From: Lacibacter sp. H375
GTDB lineage: Bacteria > Bacteroidota > Bacteroidia > Chitinophagales > Chitinophagaceae
Length of the DNA: 64,000 bases
Reading direction: 5' to 3'
Assembly (NCBI RefSeq): GCF_037892425.1
Contig: NZ_JBBKTT010000001.1
Coordinates: forward strand, 2,914,001-2,978,000
This document shows, in pieces, positions 9,301 through 18,112 of this stretch; position 1 is the first letter of the stretch, and each line of letters begins with the position of its first letter. Below the pieces are notes generated by a model. That model ran no database searches, had not been told where the DNA came from, and saw nothing but the letters and a program-made list of their open reading frames with translations. A program made the translations under genes and the position numbers.

Positions 9301-9650
9301 TGCATGGCGATCGTGACAGACTTGGGCAGGTATTGATAAATTTGATCAACAATGCTATTAAATATTCACCGGGGCAAGAAAAGCTGGAAGTTACCGTGAC
9401 GAAAGGAACCAGTGGATTTGTAGCCGTGCAGGTGAAAGATTATGGGATCGGGATAAACAAAAACGAACATGAAAAAATATTTGAACGTTTTTACCGTGCA
9501 GAGGGTGATAAAGAGAATACTTTTGCCGGGTTTGGGATAGGGTTGTACATTGCTAATGATATTGTACAAAAACATGCCGGAAGGATAACGGTTGAAAGTG
9601 AACCTGGTAAAGGGTCTCTCTTTACGTTTCATTTACCAATTGTCAAATGA
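6312..9650 (+). CDS. CHASE3/multi-PAS sensor histidine kinase
   Basis: 1112 residues. TM1 (about 10-29) and TM2 (about 180-197) flank a periplasmic CHASE3-type helical domain, with the typical DAETAHRGYLLT motif near residue 60. Five PAS-like domains follow at about 235-350, 360-480, 490-605, 615-745 and 755-870; the second and fifth are PAC-containing PAS_3 types (WFNQRWYDYTG, YHNRQYFAYTG). The HisKA domain has SHELKTP with phospho-acceptor His895. The HATPase domain has N-box NLINNAIKYS, G1 DYGIGI and G2 GFGIGLYI. It is a membrane kinase that probably integrates several small-molecule or redox signals. It overlaps the next gene by four bases, so kinase and receiver are translationally coupled. 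Confidence 0.92.
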   Translation: MTARNQNQRIFFFAAVFFIFILAIFSFLKIKTLIKSADLVHNTTQVTLHLEKLIGTLKDAETAHRGYLLTHDTQFLEPFSAAIKEYPKSLKAVKQLTVGNEVLQKKMFGVERLARRRHDYLYKIIEVDKQHPPTVTELLIGKNIMDSLREEVNTMIAYENNLAGQRIEEYGRQIMLAPTTLLFLSLISLFIIIISYTKLNKSLLQAQQLKNETVRQAIELEQIKAQKKIEASDFRYHSMIASSPSMICILKGEEMIIETANDAIIETWGKGKDVLGKSLFEVLPEITAQGLKDRLQNVFKTGIPFQANEFPIQFSRKGEMQTSFHTFIYQPQRDINDIIEGVAIIATEVTPQAELHLKIKQREEEFSTMADNISQFAWMADHKGWIYWFNQRWYDYTGTTLEEMQGWGWKTALHPDHTDRVVKRLQHSWDTGETWEDTFPLKSKTGVYRWFLSRAIAIKDNNGKVIRWFGTNTDITSLREAEESLLKQQQFTQSIIEASPSLTYIFDLEYGNNIYISPQTMQVLGYTEKEVMEMGPSVLSNLLHEDDKDVAKERFEKLLADTADEILEAEYRMRKKDGSYVWLFDRARVFSRNAEGKPTQLVGVTTDISQRKQTEELLKKTTDQLEITFAHVPAIIYLYDKNKEVIFANDKAVQVIGFASSKEFRASGNKYQHVVDTIGLMFDVFDEKGGPLRREEFPTNITFSTGKPSEITLLLVNRSTGVKTWFNAKSSPIFNENGDIEMVLTTSTDVTLSKLAETSIRKSEERFRTLADFMPQKIWMTDDKGNLTYHNRQYFAYTGLTLEQFKKAGWETYIHPDDLEERNKRWQHSLATGESYEMEVRIKDKNGNYIWHLKRAMPFKDENNKIIMWIGSDTEIQKTKEEQRKKDDFVKIVSHELKTPVTSIKGYIQLMMMMVEEDKEKYPLQFKSSLSRIDSQIMRLTNLITEMLDLSRIEAGRIDYQMENFLINELVTEVVQDIRHTHPEHIIMLMHDYTTEVHGDRDRLGQVLINLINNAIKYSPGQEKLEVTVTKGTSGFVAVQVKDYGIGINKNEHEKIFERFYRAEGDKENTFAGFGIGLYIANDIVQKHAGRITVESEPGKGSLFTFHLPIVK

Positions 9651-10042
9651 ATATTGATATGATTAATTCAGGTTCGCAAATATTGGTCATAGATGATGAT
9701 CCGGATATTGGTAACATCATCAGAATGACCCTGGAGTACAAAGGCTATGCAACCTCTATTCTAAAGAGTGCTGCAAACTGCGAAAATTTTATAAAGGCGA
9801 ACAATATAAGTCTGATAATAATGGACTTACTGATTTCGGGCAATTACGGTGTTGATGTTTGCAGAGCACTTAAAGCAGACGCATCCCTTTCTTCCATACC
9901 CATAATAATGATGTCGGCCCACCCTGATGCACATAGACTTAGTGTTGAAGCCGGTGCTGATGATTTTATTGCGAAGCCTTTTGACATGACGGCAGTCATT
10001 AATAAAGTGAAAACTCATTTAGCTAACATAAACACTTTATGA
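9647..10042 (+). CDS. Stand-alone response-regulator receiver
   Basis: 131 residues, a single CheY-like receiver domain with no DNA-binding or enzymatic output. The acidic pocket is in VIDDDPD (residues about 14-20), the phospho-acceptor is Asp60 in IIMDLLIS, the conserved Ser is in MMSAHPD and the Lys-Pro pair is in IAKPFD. It overlaps the histidine kinase stop through ATGA; a second in-frame ATG at 9659 is an alternative start. As partner of the preceding kinase it would act by protein contact or phospho-relay. Its output partner is not in the window. Confidence 0.92.
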   Translation: MNIDMINSGSQILVIDDDPDIGNIIRMTLEYKGYATSILKSAANCENFIKANNISLIIMDLLISGNYGVDVCRALKADASLSSIPIIMMSAHPDAHRLSVEAGADDFIAKPFDMTAVINKVKTHLANINTL

Positions 10043-10141
10043 GTGCGTATGTTGTATTGCCTGGTCTTCTGAACTTGAAATAGATATTTCGTTATTTCTT
10101 TTACATTTTAAGATTCGTTTTTGTTAGTGTTTAATTGTTGA

Positions 10142-10162
10142 ACATTTGTTTTGGGCAAATGT
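10142..10162. promoter_or_regulatory. Inverted repeat in the gap before the ECF sigma gene
   Basis: ACATTTG-N7-CAAATGT, perfect 7-base arms, about 145 bases before the sigma gene. It may be an operator. No T-run follows, so it is not a terminator. The rest of this 264-base gap is T-rich and holds no ORF or exact TAnnTTTG promoter. Confidence 0.3.
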
Positions 10163-10306
10163 AGTTGCTGCATTTTGTTTGGTTTTTTGTTTAACGTTTG
10201 TTGTCTGTATCCTGGTTATTTCGGTTTGAAACTAATCATGAATTTGCAGCACCTGACCAAAATCAGTTTGGCTGGTATTATAAAATAAAATTAATTTACG
10301 TTCAGA

Positions 10307-10891
10307 TTGACTGCTGTGCCAAACAAGAAGCCACATAAAAGTATCAAAGATCTTCAGCGGCAAATTGCTGTTTATGAAGATGAAACTGCTTATAAAGAGT
10401 TGTTTTTTATATTATTCAATTCTCTCACACGCTTTTCTACCGGTATTGTGCAATCAAAAGAAATTGCTGAAGAAATTGTATCAGACGTATTCATAGGCAT
10501 CTGGACCGATCGTGCCAAACTCAATGCAATTGACGATCTGCAGCTTTACATCTTTATCGCTGTAAAAAATAATTCCATCCGTAAAGCCAAACAACTACAC
10601 AAACGGACAACAATTTCCATTGATGAAATTGATGTGGAAGTTGAATCAATTTATCAGAATCCTGAACAGAGATTAATTTCGGATGAAAGCGTACACAGAA
10701 TTGAAACGGCAATAAATAGTTTGCCACAGAGGGCTCGGCTCATTTTTAAACTCGCTAAGGAAGATAAAATGCGGTATAAAGATATTGCCACCTTGCTCAA
10801 TATTTCTGTAAAAACAGTTGACAATCAACTTGCAATTGCTCTCAAAAAAATAACCACCACCCTTGGTGCGACCTTCCGAAAAAAAAATTGA
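10307..10891 (+). CDS. ECF sigma factor, FecI/Bacteroidetes PUL type
   Basis: 194 residues. Sigma-70 region 2 covers about residues 25-95 (VQSKEIAEEIVSDVFIGIW) and region 4 about 125-185 (INSLPQRARLIFKLAKEDKMRYKDIATLLNIS, an HTH with the usual SVKTVDNQL continuation). It matches the ECF group that Bacteroidetes pair with FecR and SusC. No ATG fits the start: an in-frame stop (TAA) lies at 10292-10294, so translation must begin at TTG 10307 or GTG 10316. A non-ATG start may keep its level low. FecR follows 50 bases downstream. Confidence 0.9.
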   Translation: MTAVPNKKPHKSIKDLQRQIAVYEDETAYKELFFILFNSLTRFSTGIVQSKEIAEEIVSDVFIGIWTDRAKLNAIDDLQLYIFIAVKNNSIRKAKQLHKRTTISIDEIDVEVESIYQNPEQRLISDESVHRIETAINSLPQRARLIFKLAKEDKMRYKDIATLLNISVKTVDNQLAIALKKITTTLGATFRKKN

Positions 10892-10941
10892 ATTGTCTTT
10901 AGGGGATTTTCTTTGTTTGTGACTCCTTACAGTAACCAATC

Positions 10942-12051
10942 ATGAGCAGAGATAAAATCTGGCATTTGTTTTCACGAAGACTGGCAAATGAAGCCAGCAC
11001 CGAAGAATTGCTTGAATTGCAACAACTTCTCGATGAAAATCCCACCCTATTCCACGAAATAGAAGCAATAGAACAACTGTGGCATTCTGAGGCACAGGAC
11101 GATACTGATTACCTTGAAGCAACCTATCATCTTCATTACGAAAAAATGAGAAAGCTCGGAATCGAGCCTAAACATATTGATGAGCCGGAGTTGCAGACAG
11201 CCCAAGGGGGAAAAGGTTTTTTTACTTCAAAAAGAAAAAAAACGATTGCAATGCTCAGCTTGTTTGCTGTTTCTGTGATTGCATTTTTCTTTATTATGAA
11301 ACCGGCAGCAGAAATATCTTCGACATCAGCCGAGATTGCGACGGTTCCAAAAGAAGTTACAACAAAGAACGGTGTAAGTACTAAAACGGTATTGCCGGAT
11401 GGATCCACTGTGTGGTTAAATGCAGGAAGTAAGCTTGATTATACCCAAATAGGAACTTCAAGAAACAGGGAAGTCCATTTAATTGGCGAAGCTTTCTTTG
11501 ATATAGTGAAAAATCCGAAACGGCCATTTATCATTCACACTTCAAAAATTGATGTGAAGGTGTTGGGAACAAAATTTAATGTGAAGGCTTATCCCAATGA
11601 TAAAACAGTTGAAACAAGCCTGGTACAGGGAAGTGTAGAAGTTTTTGTAAAAAACAGACCGGGTGAAAAGTATTTGTTGAAACCAAATCAGAAATTAGTG
11701 TTATTGAATAACGCTGAATCCGATGCATTAGCAAACACCACGTTAAGCAAAAGCCCAAAGTTGCCGATTATAGCAATTGATCATTTAACATACAGGAATG
11801 AGGATACCATAGCGGTAGAAACTTCATGGATGCAAAATAAATTAGTTTTCGAGAATGAGGCGTTTGCTGAAGTGGCACGGAAAATGGAGCGATGGTATGA
11901 TGTACGGATCCACTTCAGAAACAGAGCACTTGAAGATGAATTGTTAAACGGGGATTTTCGAAAAGAAACATTAAAGCAGGCACTTGATGCCTTACGTATT
12001 ACAACTGATTTTCGATACAAAATTGAAGATAAAACTGTCCTTATTTATTAA
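10942..12051 (+). CDS. FecR-type anti-sigma factor
   Basis: 369 residues. A cytoplasmic N-terminal sigma-binding segment (about 1-85) is followed by one TM helix (IAMLSLFAVSVIAFFFIM, about residues 94-112). The periplasmic FecR domain (about 130-235) carries TVLPDGSTVWLNAGSKLDY, GEAFFDI and FIIHTSKIDVKVLGTKFNV. The C-terminal DUF4974 domain (about 295-369, with VFENEAFAEVARKMERWYDV) resembles a secretin/TonB short domain and would meet the STN domain of the SusC partner. It is the middle link of the SusC-FecR-sigma signalling chain and keeps the upstream ECF factor inactive until the transporter is loaded. Confidence 0.93.
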   Translation: MSRDKIWHLFSRRLANEASTEELLELQQLLDENPTLFHEIEAIEQLWHSEAQDDTDYLEATYHLHYEKMRKLGIEPKHIDEPELQTAQGGKGFFTSKRKKTIAMLSLFAVSVIAFFFIMKPAAEISSTSAEIATVPKEVTTKNGVSTKTVLPDGSTVWLNAGSKLDYTQIGTSRNREVHLIGEAFFDIVKNPKRPFIIHTSKIDVKVLGTKFNVKAYPNDKTVETSLVQGSVEVFVKNRPGEKYLLKPNQKLVLLNNAESDALANTTLSKSPKLPIIAIDHLTYRNEDTIAVETSWMQNKLVFENEAFAEVARKMERWYDVRIHFRNRALEDELLNGDFRKETLKQALDALRITTDFRYKIEDKTVLIY

Positions 12052-12115
12052 CAACCCCCAAACTGCAACTGATTATGACCCAACATCAAAACTCTTCATA
12101 ATAAGCGGAGAAAAA

Positions 12116-12141
12116 ACGGGAAATGCGCCAACATTCCCCGT
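12116..12141 (+). promoter_or_regulatory. Hairpin-forming inverted repeat in the susC leader
   Basis: ACGGGAAATG-N6-CATTCCCCGT, ten-base arms with one mismatch, about 90 bases before the SusC start. It has no T-run, so it is not a plain terminator. It may be an RNA structure in the 5' leader or a binding site. Confidence 0.35.
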
Positions 12142-12229
12142 ATAAGTAGTACAATTTTCTTTCATCTGGAAGCCGCTTGCTATATAAAAGAAACGGTTTC
12201 CTCTATTTATACTACCAAAGCTTAAAAGT

Positions 12230-15200
12230 ATGAAAAAAAGGACTTCGATTGCTAAGGCCCTCTATGCCTTCAAAAAGCCGCTATTGATTATGAAACTAAC
12301 GATTATGCTTGTTTTTTTGTGTACGTTTCATGCCTCGGCAGGCCTCACTGCACAAACAATAACACTCAAAATTCAAGACACAGAAATTTCACAGGTACTC
12401 AACAGTATTCAAAAACAGGGAGATTTCAGGTTTCTTTACAATTCCAAATTAAGTGACTTAAAACAGAAAGTATCTGTCGAGTTTGAAAATCTAAACATCA
12501 AGGAAGTAATGGATCGCCTGTTTGCGGGCACCAGTCTCACGTATGTTCAGTTGGATAACAACCTCGTCGCTATACGTTCATCAAACCCTGCAGAAAAAGA
12601 TATTCGTGTTACGGGAAAAGTAACGAATGATGCGGGAGAAGGTATCGCTGCTGCTTCAGTTTCTATAAAAGGAACCAACAGAGGAACAATCACCGATATG
12701 AACGGAAATTTTGTAATTACAGCTCCTGAAAATGCTCTGTTGGTAATTTCAGCTATTGGTTATGAAGATGTAGAGGTAAATGTAAATAACCAACAGGTTG
12801 TAAATGTAAAAATGCAACAGGCAACTCGTAAAATGGATGAAGTTGTTGTGATTGGTTATGGTGCAGCCAGTAAGCGTGATTTAACGGGTTCAATTGTTAA
12901 AGTATCCGGTAAAGACATAGCCGATAAGCCGAACATCAATCCTATTTCTTCTTTACAAGGTCGTGTAGCTGGTTTATACATCGTAAATAGTGGTACTCCC
13001 GGCGCACAACCTGATATTCGTTTACGTGGTACTTCAAGCTTCGGGCAGGTTCGTCCGTTGTATGTTGTTGATGGTATCTTTAATGACAACATCGACTTCT
13101 TAAACCCGAATGATATTGAATCAATTGAAATACTAAAAGATCCGTCATCACTTGCCATCTTTGGTATTCGTGGTGCAACAGGGGCAATCGTAATTACAAC
13201 AAAAAAAGCAAAAGCAGGACAGCTCAACATCAATTTCAGTTCAACTGCCGGTATTAAACGGTTGGTTGACAGGATTGACATGGTTGATGCAAATGGATTT
13301 AAAACATTGTATGATGAGGAACAAACAAACAATGGCGTTCCTTTAAATCAACGGTTCGATTATTCGCCATGGACTGGCAATACAGATTGGATTGAAGCAA
13401 TGACACGTACTGCATTCTTCAACACCAACAACCTGAGTGTTACAGCAAGTACAGAGAAAAATAAGTTTTACATGGGCATTGGTTATGCCATTGATGAAGG
13501 TGTGGTGAAACATGAACGCTTAACTAAAATGTTCATCAGCATTAACGATGAATTGAAAATTTCCAAGAACATCAAAGTTGGTTTTACATTAAACAGCATG
13601 CGCCAGCGCCTTCCGTTTAGCCAGGCAAATGGTTTGCTGTTTGATGCAAGAAGAATATTGCCGATAACTCCGGTGAAAAATGATGAAGGAACTTTCTACG
13701 ATCTTGCTGTGCAGGGCGGACAAATTTCGAACCCGGCGATGAACCTTGAAGAAAAATGGGATAAAGAGATACGTGTTGAGTATCGTAACGTTGGTAGTGC
13801 TTATACAGAAATCAATTTCCTGCGCAGCTTTACCTTTCGTTCTACATTCTATGCTGATATGTCGAACCTCGAATCAAGAACATACAATCCCCTGATCAGC
13901 CGTTACAATCCTGTTATCGACCAAACTTTTGTTCCCGCTAACTCTTTAACTTCTGTTAACCAGAACAATGAGCGCTGGAGCAAGTTTCAACAAGATCATG
14001 TCTTGACCTTCAAGAAAAATCTTGGGGAGCACGGTGTAACTGCTACTGTAGGTTATACTACATTAGAAGAAAAATACAGAGGTTTGTTTGGTACAGTTCG
14101 GCAATCACCAACCGGTGATCCTATTCCTGATGATCCTCGTTTCTGGTATATCAGTAATGGCTTTGGTGATCCTGCAACAATGCGTGCAACATCGGGTCAG
14201 TGGGATCGTGCTAATCAGGCCTTCCTTGGTCGTGTGTTGTATAACTATGGTGGAAAGTATTTGTTGAATGCATCTTTCCGTCGTGATGGTTCTTCTGCAT
14301 TCCCAAATAATGAATGGAATAATTTCTATTCAGTGGGTATTGCGTGGGAAATGTCAAAAGAAAACTTCATGCAAAGCGTAGAGTTTATTGACTTCCTGAA
14401 AGTAAAGGCATCGCATGGTACATTAGGCGTGCAAAATACATTGGGCTTGGCCTATCCTGCATATCCTAATATTGTTGCTTCTAATTCTGCAGTATTTGGT
14501 AGTCTTCTTGTGCCTTCTTATACACGTAGCTATGAGCCTGATCGTGATCTTAACTGGGAACGTATCAACGCTAGTGAAGCAGGGTTTGAATTACATGCTC
14601 TCAACAACCGTTTATATGTAGAAGCTTCGTACTATGTACGTACCACAAACGATTTGCTTGCTTTTGAATTTTCAAGTTTAACAGGCAGCCGTTTAGGTAA
14701 TATTGGAAAAGTAAGAAACAGAGGTTTTGAATTAACTTCCAGTTGGACTCAACAAATATCAAAAGATGCGAGCCTTGTAATAAGCGGAAATCTTACCACG
14801 TTCGATAACAATGTAATTGATCTGCCATCAGGTGGTAAATTGACATCAGGTGAGGAACGCCCTGCGGTAACAGAAAAAGGTTATCCTATCGGTTATTTCT
14901 ATGGCTATGTAGTTGAAGGCATTTACCAGAGTTATGCTGATAAATTAGGTTCACCAACAGTTGTTGGATACGATTATCAACCCGGCGATTTGAAATACAA
15001 AGATGTAAATGGTGATGGTAAAATTGACGCAACAGACCGCACAATGATTGGTAATCCAACACCTGATTTCATGTATGGCTTATCAGTAAACTTTAAATAC
15101 AAAGGCTTTGATGCAGGTATAGATTTCCAGGGCGTATATGGAAATGAAATATATCGCTACTGGGGTAGTTCAGAATTGCCATTTACACGTTTTAATTATC

Positions 15201-15544
15201 CAAGTTTCAGATTGGATCGCTGGACAGGAGCAGGTACTTCTAATTTTGAACCAGCTGTTTCGAGCCGTCCGATCAACCGTCTTCCATCTACGTATGGTAT
15301 TGAAGATGGCAGTTTCTTTCGTATCAGAAACGCACAAATTGGTTACAACTTCAGTGCCGATAATTTACGCAGCATTAATATCAAGAGCTTCCGTGTTTTT
15401 GCCAATGCACAGAATCTGAAAACATTTAAACGTAATTCTGGTTATACACCCGAGTTCGGAGGTTCACCAACACAGTTTGGTATTGATAACGGTGATGGTC
15501 CAATCCCTGTTATTTTCACTGCAGGTATAAATGTTAATTTCTGA
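12230..15544 (+). CDS. SusC/RagA-type TonB-dependent transporter with STN signalling domain
   Basis: 1104 residues. After a long N-terminus and signal peptide (cleavage near HASAGLTAQ, residue about 43) come three modules. An STN domain (about 44-115; ITLKIQDTEISQVLNSIQ) signals to FecR. A carboxypeptidase-regulatory-like domain spans about 125-205 (VTGKVTNDAGEGIAAASVSI). A plug with the SusC hallmark MDEVVVIGYG (about 205-215) leads into a 22-strand barrel. Substrate would be a glucan oligosaccharide, inferred from the downstream enzymes. The STN domain together with the upstream FecI/FecR pair indicates self-induction by ligand. SusD follows 46 bases downstream. Confidence 0.95.
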   Translation: MKKRTSIAKALYAFKKPLLIMKLTIMLVFLCTFHASAGLTAQTITLKIQDTEISQVLNSIQKQGDFRFLYNSKLSDLKQKVSVEFENLNIKEVMDRLFAGTSLTYVQLDNNLVAIRSSNPAEKDIRVTGKVTNDAGEGIAAASVSIKGTNRGTITDMNGNFVITAPENALLVISAIGYEDVEVNVNNQQVVNVKMQQATRKMDEVVVIGYGAASKRDLTGSIVKVSGKDIADKPNINPISSLQGRVAGLYIVNSGTPGAQPDIRLRGTSSFGQVRPLYVVDGIFNDNIDFLNPNDIESIEILKDPSSLAIFGIRGATGAIVITTKKAKAGQLNINFSSTAGIKRLVDRIDMVDANGFKTLYDEEQTNNGVPLNQRFDYSPWTGNTDWIEAMTRTAFFNTNNLSVTASTEKNKFYMGIGYAIDEGVVKHERLTKMFISINDELKISKNIKVGFTLNSMRQRLPFSQANGLLFDARRILPITPVKNDEGTFYDLAVQGGQISNPAMNLEEKWDKEIRVEYRNVGSAYTEINFLRSFTFRSTFYADMSNLESRTYNPLISRYNPVIDQTFVPANSLTSVNQNNERWSKFQQDHVLTFKKNLGEHGVTATVGYTTLEEKYRGLFGTVRQSPTGDPIPDDPRFWYISNGFGDPATMRATSGQWDRANQAFLGRVLYNYGGKYLLNASFRRDGSSAFPNNEWNNFYSVGIAWEMSKENFMQSVEFIDFLKVKASHGTLGVQNTLGLAYPAYPNIVASNSAVFGSLLVPSYTRSYEPDRDLNWERINASEAGFELHALNNRLYVEASYYVRTTNDLLAFEFSSLTGSRLGNIGKVRNRGFELTSSWTQQISKDASLVISGNLTTFDNNVIDLPSGGKLTSGEERPAVTEKGYPIGYFYGYVVEGIYQSYADKLGSPTVVGYDYQPGDLKYKDVNGDGKIDATDRTMIGNPTPDFMYGLSVNFKYKGFDAGIDFQGVYGNEIYRYWGSSELPFTRFNYPSFRLDRWTGAGTSNFEPAVSSRPINRLPSTYGIEDGSFFRIRNAQIGYNFSADNLRSINIKSFRVFANAQNLKTFKRNSGYTPEFGGSPTQFGIDNGDGPIPVIFTAGINVNF

Positions 15545-15590
15545 TAAGTATTTATAACGATAAACTTTAATTATAAAAAAAATAGAACCG

Positions 15591-17105
15591 ATGCGTACAA
15601 TCAAACAATTTATGTGGATGCTGCTGTTAAGTGCATCTGCGCTATTGATGTTCTCAGGGTGTTCAAACTTTCTGGATCGCAAACCACTGCAGGCTACACT
15701 GGATGATTTGAACCAGGGGGGACTGGAAGGCCAGATATATGGCATGTATGGTGCAATCCGTAATGGCGATGTAGCCGGGCAGGCGTTTGGAGGCATTCCG
15801 TGGATGGCACTTCATAATTTCCGTTCAGATGACTCGGAAAAGGGAAGCAGCAATGCGGATGGTGCCGATTGGGAATTGATTCATGATAAGTTTCAATATG
15901 TAAAAGATCATTGGAGTGCTACTATCTATTGGGATCAGCATTATACTTTAATCGCATTAGCCAATACTGCTTTACAGGTTGCTGACTCGTTAAAGTTGAA
16001 TTCACCTGCAGATCAGGTAAACATTGGCGAAGCCAAATTCTTCCGTGCAATGGCTTACTTCGATTTAGTGAGAACATACGGACAAGTACCGAAGATCGAT
16101 TTCCGTATTTACAATCCTGCAGATGCAAGAAAACCAAAAGCAAGTGTTACTGAAATATATGCACTTATCGATGCTGATTTGCAGGCAGCTGTTGCCAGCT
16201 TACCACCAGATTGGAAAAATGCAAGTGGTAACAACCGTTTCCCCGGACGTTTAACCAATTACGCCGCAAAAGCATTGCGTGCTAAAACAATGCTGTATCG
16301 GGGCCGTTGGGCAGAAGCTTTGTCGCTTAGCCAGGACATTATTTCTTCAGGCAATTATGGATTGGCTGTAGATTATTTTAAAACATTTGGTGATGAGGGT
16401 GAGAATAACATTGAATCCATTTTTGAAATTCAGGCTGATCAGGGTCCTCAATATGCAGGAAGTGGCGAGCCTTTTTCATGGTTTGGTATTTGCCAGGGTG
16501 TGCGTGGCTCAGCCGAATGGGATCTTGGATGGGGATGGAATACACCCACAGCTAATCTTGTAAATGCATATGCAGCGGGTGATAAACGTAAAGATGGTAC
16601 GATCTTGTTTTCCGGCCAACCAGATGGTGTTTACGGCCGCACATTGCCTGCATATCCTGCAGTGATACCTCGTGAATTCTGGAACAAAAAAGTATACCCA
16701 AATCCTGCAACGCAGTCTTCAAAAGGTCAGCGTCAGGCAGGTTGGGCAAATCAAAAAGTACTTCGATATGCCGATGTGTTATTAATGGCTGCCGAAGCTG
16801 CAAATGAAGTTGGCGGGGCAGCAAATCAAAATTTAGCAGTTACTTACATTAATCAGATAAGAAAAAGGGCAGGTTTGGGCGATATAGCCTTTACCACACA
16901 AGCGGCGATGAGAACTATCATACAAAATGAACGTCGTTTTGAAATGGCATTAGATGGTGAACGTTTCTTTGATCTTGTTCGCTGGAATCTTGCAACAACA
17001 GCATTGGGGGCTTTAGGTTACCAGGATAAACATAAGTATTATCCTATACCACAGGCTGCAATTGATGCTGCAAATGGTGTGTTGATTCAAAACCCCGACT
17101 ATTAA
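15591..17105 (+). CDS. SusD/RagB-type surface glycan-binding lipoprotein
   Basis: 504 residues. Lipoprotein signal ending in lipobox MFSGC (Cys about 24). The protein has TPR-like helices typical of SusD (FFRAMAYFDLVRTYGQVP; LRAKTMLYRGRWAEALSLSQ). The SusD C-terminal region contains YADVLLMAAEAANEVGG, NERRFEMALDGERFFDLVRW and the ending KHKYYPIPQAAIDAANG. It forms the lid over the SusC barrel and delivers oligosaccharide to it. Gene order SusC-SusD is the defining pair of a PUL. Confidence 0.95.
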   Translation: MRTIKQFMWMLLLSASALLMFSGCSNFLDRKPLQATLDDLNQGGLEGQIYGMYGAIRNGDVAGQAFGGIPWMALHNFRSDDSEKGSSNADGADWELIHDKFQYVKDHWSATIYWDQHYTLIALANTALQVADSLKLNSPADQVNIGEAKFFRAMAYFDLVRTYGQVPKIDFRIYNPADARKPKASVTEIYALIDADLQAAVASLPPDWKNASGNNRFPGRLTNYAAKALRAKTMLYRGRWAEALSLSQDIISSGNYGLAVDYFKTFGDEGENNIESIFEIQADQGPQYAGSGEPFSWFGICQGVRGSAEWDLGWGWNTPTANLVNAYAAGDKRKDGTILFSGQPDGVYGRTLPAYPAVIPREFWNKKVYPNPATQSSKGQRQAGWANQKVLRYADVLLMAAEAANEVGGAANQNLAVTYINQIRKRAGLGDIAFTTQAAMRTIIQNERRFEMALDGERFFDLVRWNLATTALGALGYQDKHKYYPIPQAAIDAANGVLIQNPDY

Positions 17106-17148
17106 TCGTTGAATAATTAAATCATTATTCACTTTAAAAACTATTCTT

Positions 17149-18003
17149 ATGTCGAAAAATAAATTTCAAATTCTTGTAACGAGCCTGCTTGCAGCGATGT
17201 TCTTATTCTCTGCATGCCAGAAAATGAACAAACCAGGGTTGGGCGATTATCCAAAAGATACAAACCCTCCGGGGGGGCCACTTAAATTCTACGTGGCATT
17301 TGATGGAACAACCAGCAATCCTTTAATGAATGCAGTGGACAGTATCCGAGCAAACTTTGCATCAGACAATCCACTCGCATCGGTTGATGGTGTAAGAGGT
17401 AAGGCAGTGAAAGGCGAAAACAAAAAATTCATAAAATACGCTAGGCCAAATGACTGGGCCGATGTTTCAAAAAGTTTCTCTATTTCATTCTGGTATAAGA
17501 GAGATGGGCAAACGAAAAACAATGCTGGTACAAATGGTCCGGAGTATATCATGAGTTTTAAATCAAGTAGTGGTCATTGGTCTGGTGCAAGTTTACTGGT
17601 ATTTCTCGAAGGAAATAATGCGGCTTGTGCAGTAAAAATAATGATAGCAGATAAAAATAATGCTGACAACTGGTTTACATGGGAAGGGGGTAACACTATT
17701 CCTGGTATACTTGATAACAACTGGCACCATATCACTATTACATACAATAATGCAAATAGCACCATGATACTGTACAAGGATGGTGTTGCAAATGGCATTA
17801 CCAAAACCTGGGGCACACATGGCGATATCAATTTCGATGCGAGTAAGATCACAGAAATGAGAGTTGGTTCAGGTCCTGGCACCAACTACGATACAGATGA
17901 TTGGTTGTCGTCTTCTTTCAAAGGAAGCATTGATCAGATCAGAATGTACAGTTCAGTTCTTACTGCGGCAGAAGTTACTACTCTATTTACAGGTAAATTA
18001 TAG
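17149..18003 (+). CDS. LamG/concanavalin-like lipoprotein in the SusE position
   Basis: 284 residues. Lipobox LFSAC (Cys about 23), a Pro/Gly-rich linker, then one LamG-type concanavalin A-like domain (about residues 45-280). Landmarks are FYVAFDGTTSNPLMN, SFSISFWYKRD, NNWHHITITYNN and SFKGSIDQIRMYSSVLTAAE. Such proteins follow SusD in many PULs and act as surface glycan-binding proteins. No catalytic residues are evident. It sits 43 bases after susD and is followed by a strong hairpin terminator, so the SusC-SusD-LamG unit may be transcribed at a higher level than the enzymes beyond. Confidence 0.8.
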   Translation: MSKNKFQILVTSLLAAMFLFSACQKMNKPGLGDYPKDTNPPGGPLKFYVAFDGTTSNPLMNAVDSIRANFASDNPLASVDGVRGKAVKGENKKFIKYARPNDWADVSKSFSISFWYKRDGQTKNNAGTNGPEYIMSFKSSSGHWSGASLLVFLEGNNAACAVKIMIADKNNADNWFTWEGGNTIPGILDNNWHHITITYNNANSTMILYKDGVANGITKTWGTHGDINFDASKITEMRVGSGPGTNYDTDDWLSSSFKGSIDQIRMYSSVLTAAEVTTLFTGKL

Positions 18004-18036
18004 ACACAGCAGTCGTTTAGGTCATAATCAATAGAC

Positions 18037-18064
18037 GGGGCTGCATGTTTATGCAGCCCCTTTT
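18037..18064 (+). terminator. Hairpin terminator splitting the PUL
   Basis: A perfect 10-bp stem GGGGCTGCAT / ATGCAGCCCC with loop GTTT, followed by TTTT. It lies between the LamG gene and the FG-GAP gene, where it could attenuate or end the SusCD transcript. Confidence 0.85.
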
Positions 18065-18112
18065 CAAACAGGGTAAATCTTCTTTTCATTCCGTTAGCCT
18101 ATTCTTTGGTTT

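Noticed and set aside
12856..13332. 158-codon minus-strand ORF inside susC
   Set aside because: It lies fully within a confidently assigned SusC gene and has no recognisable protein features.
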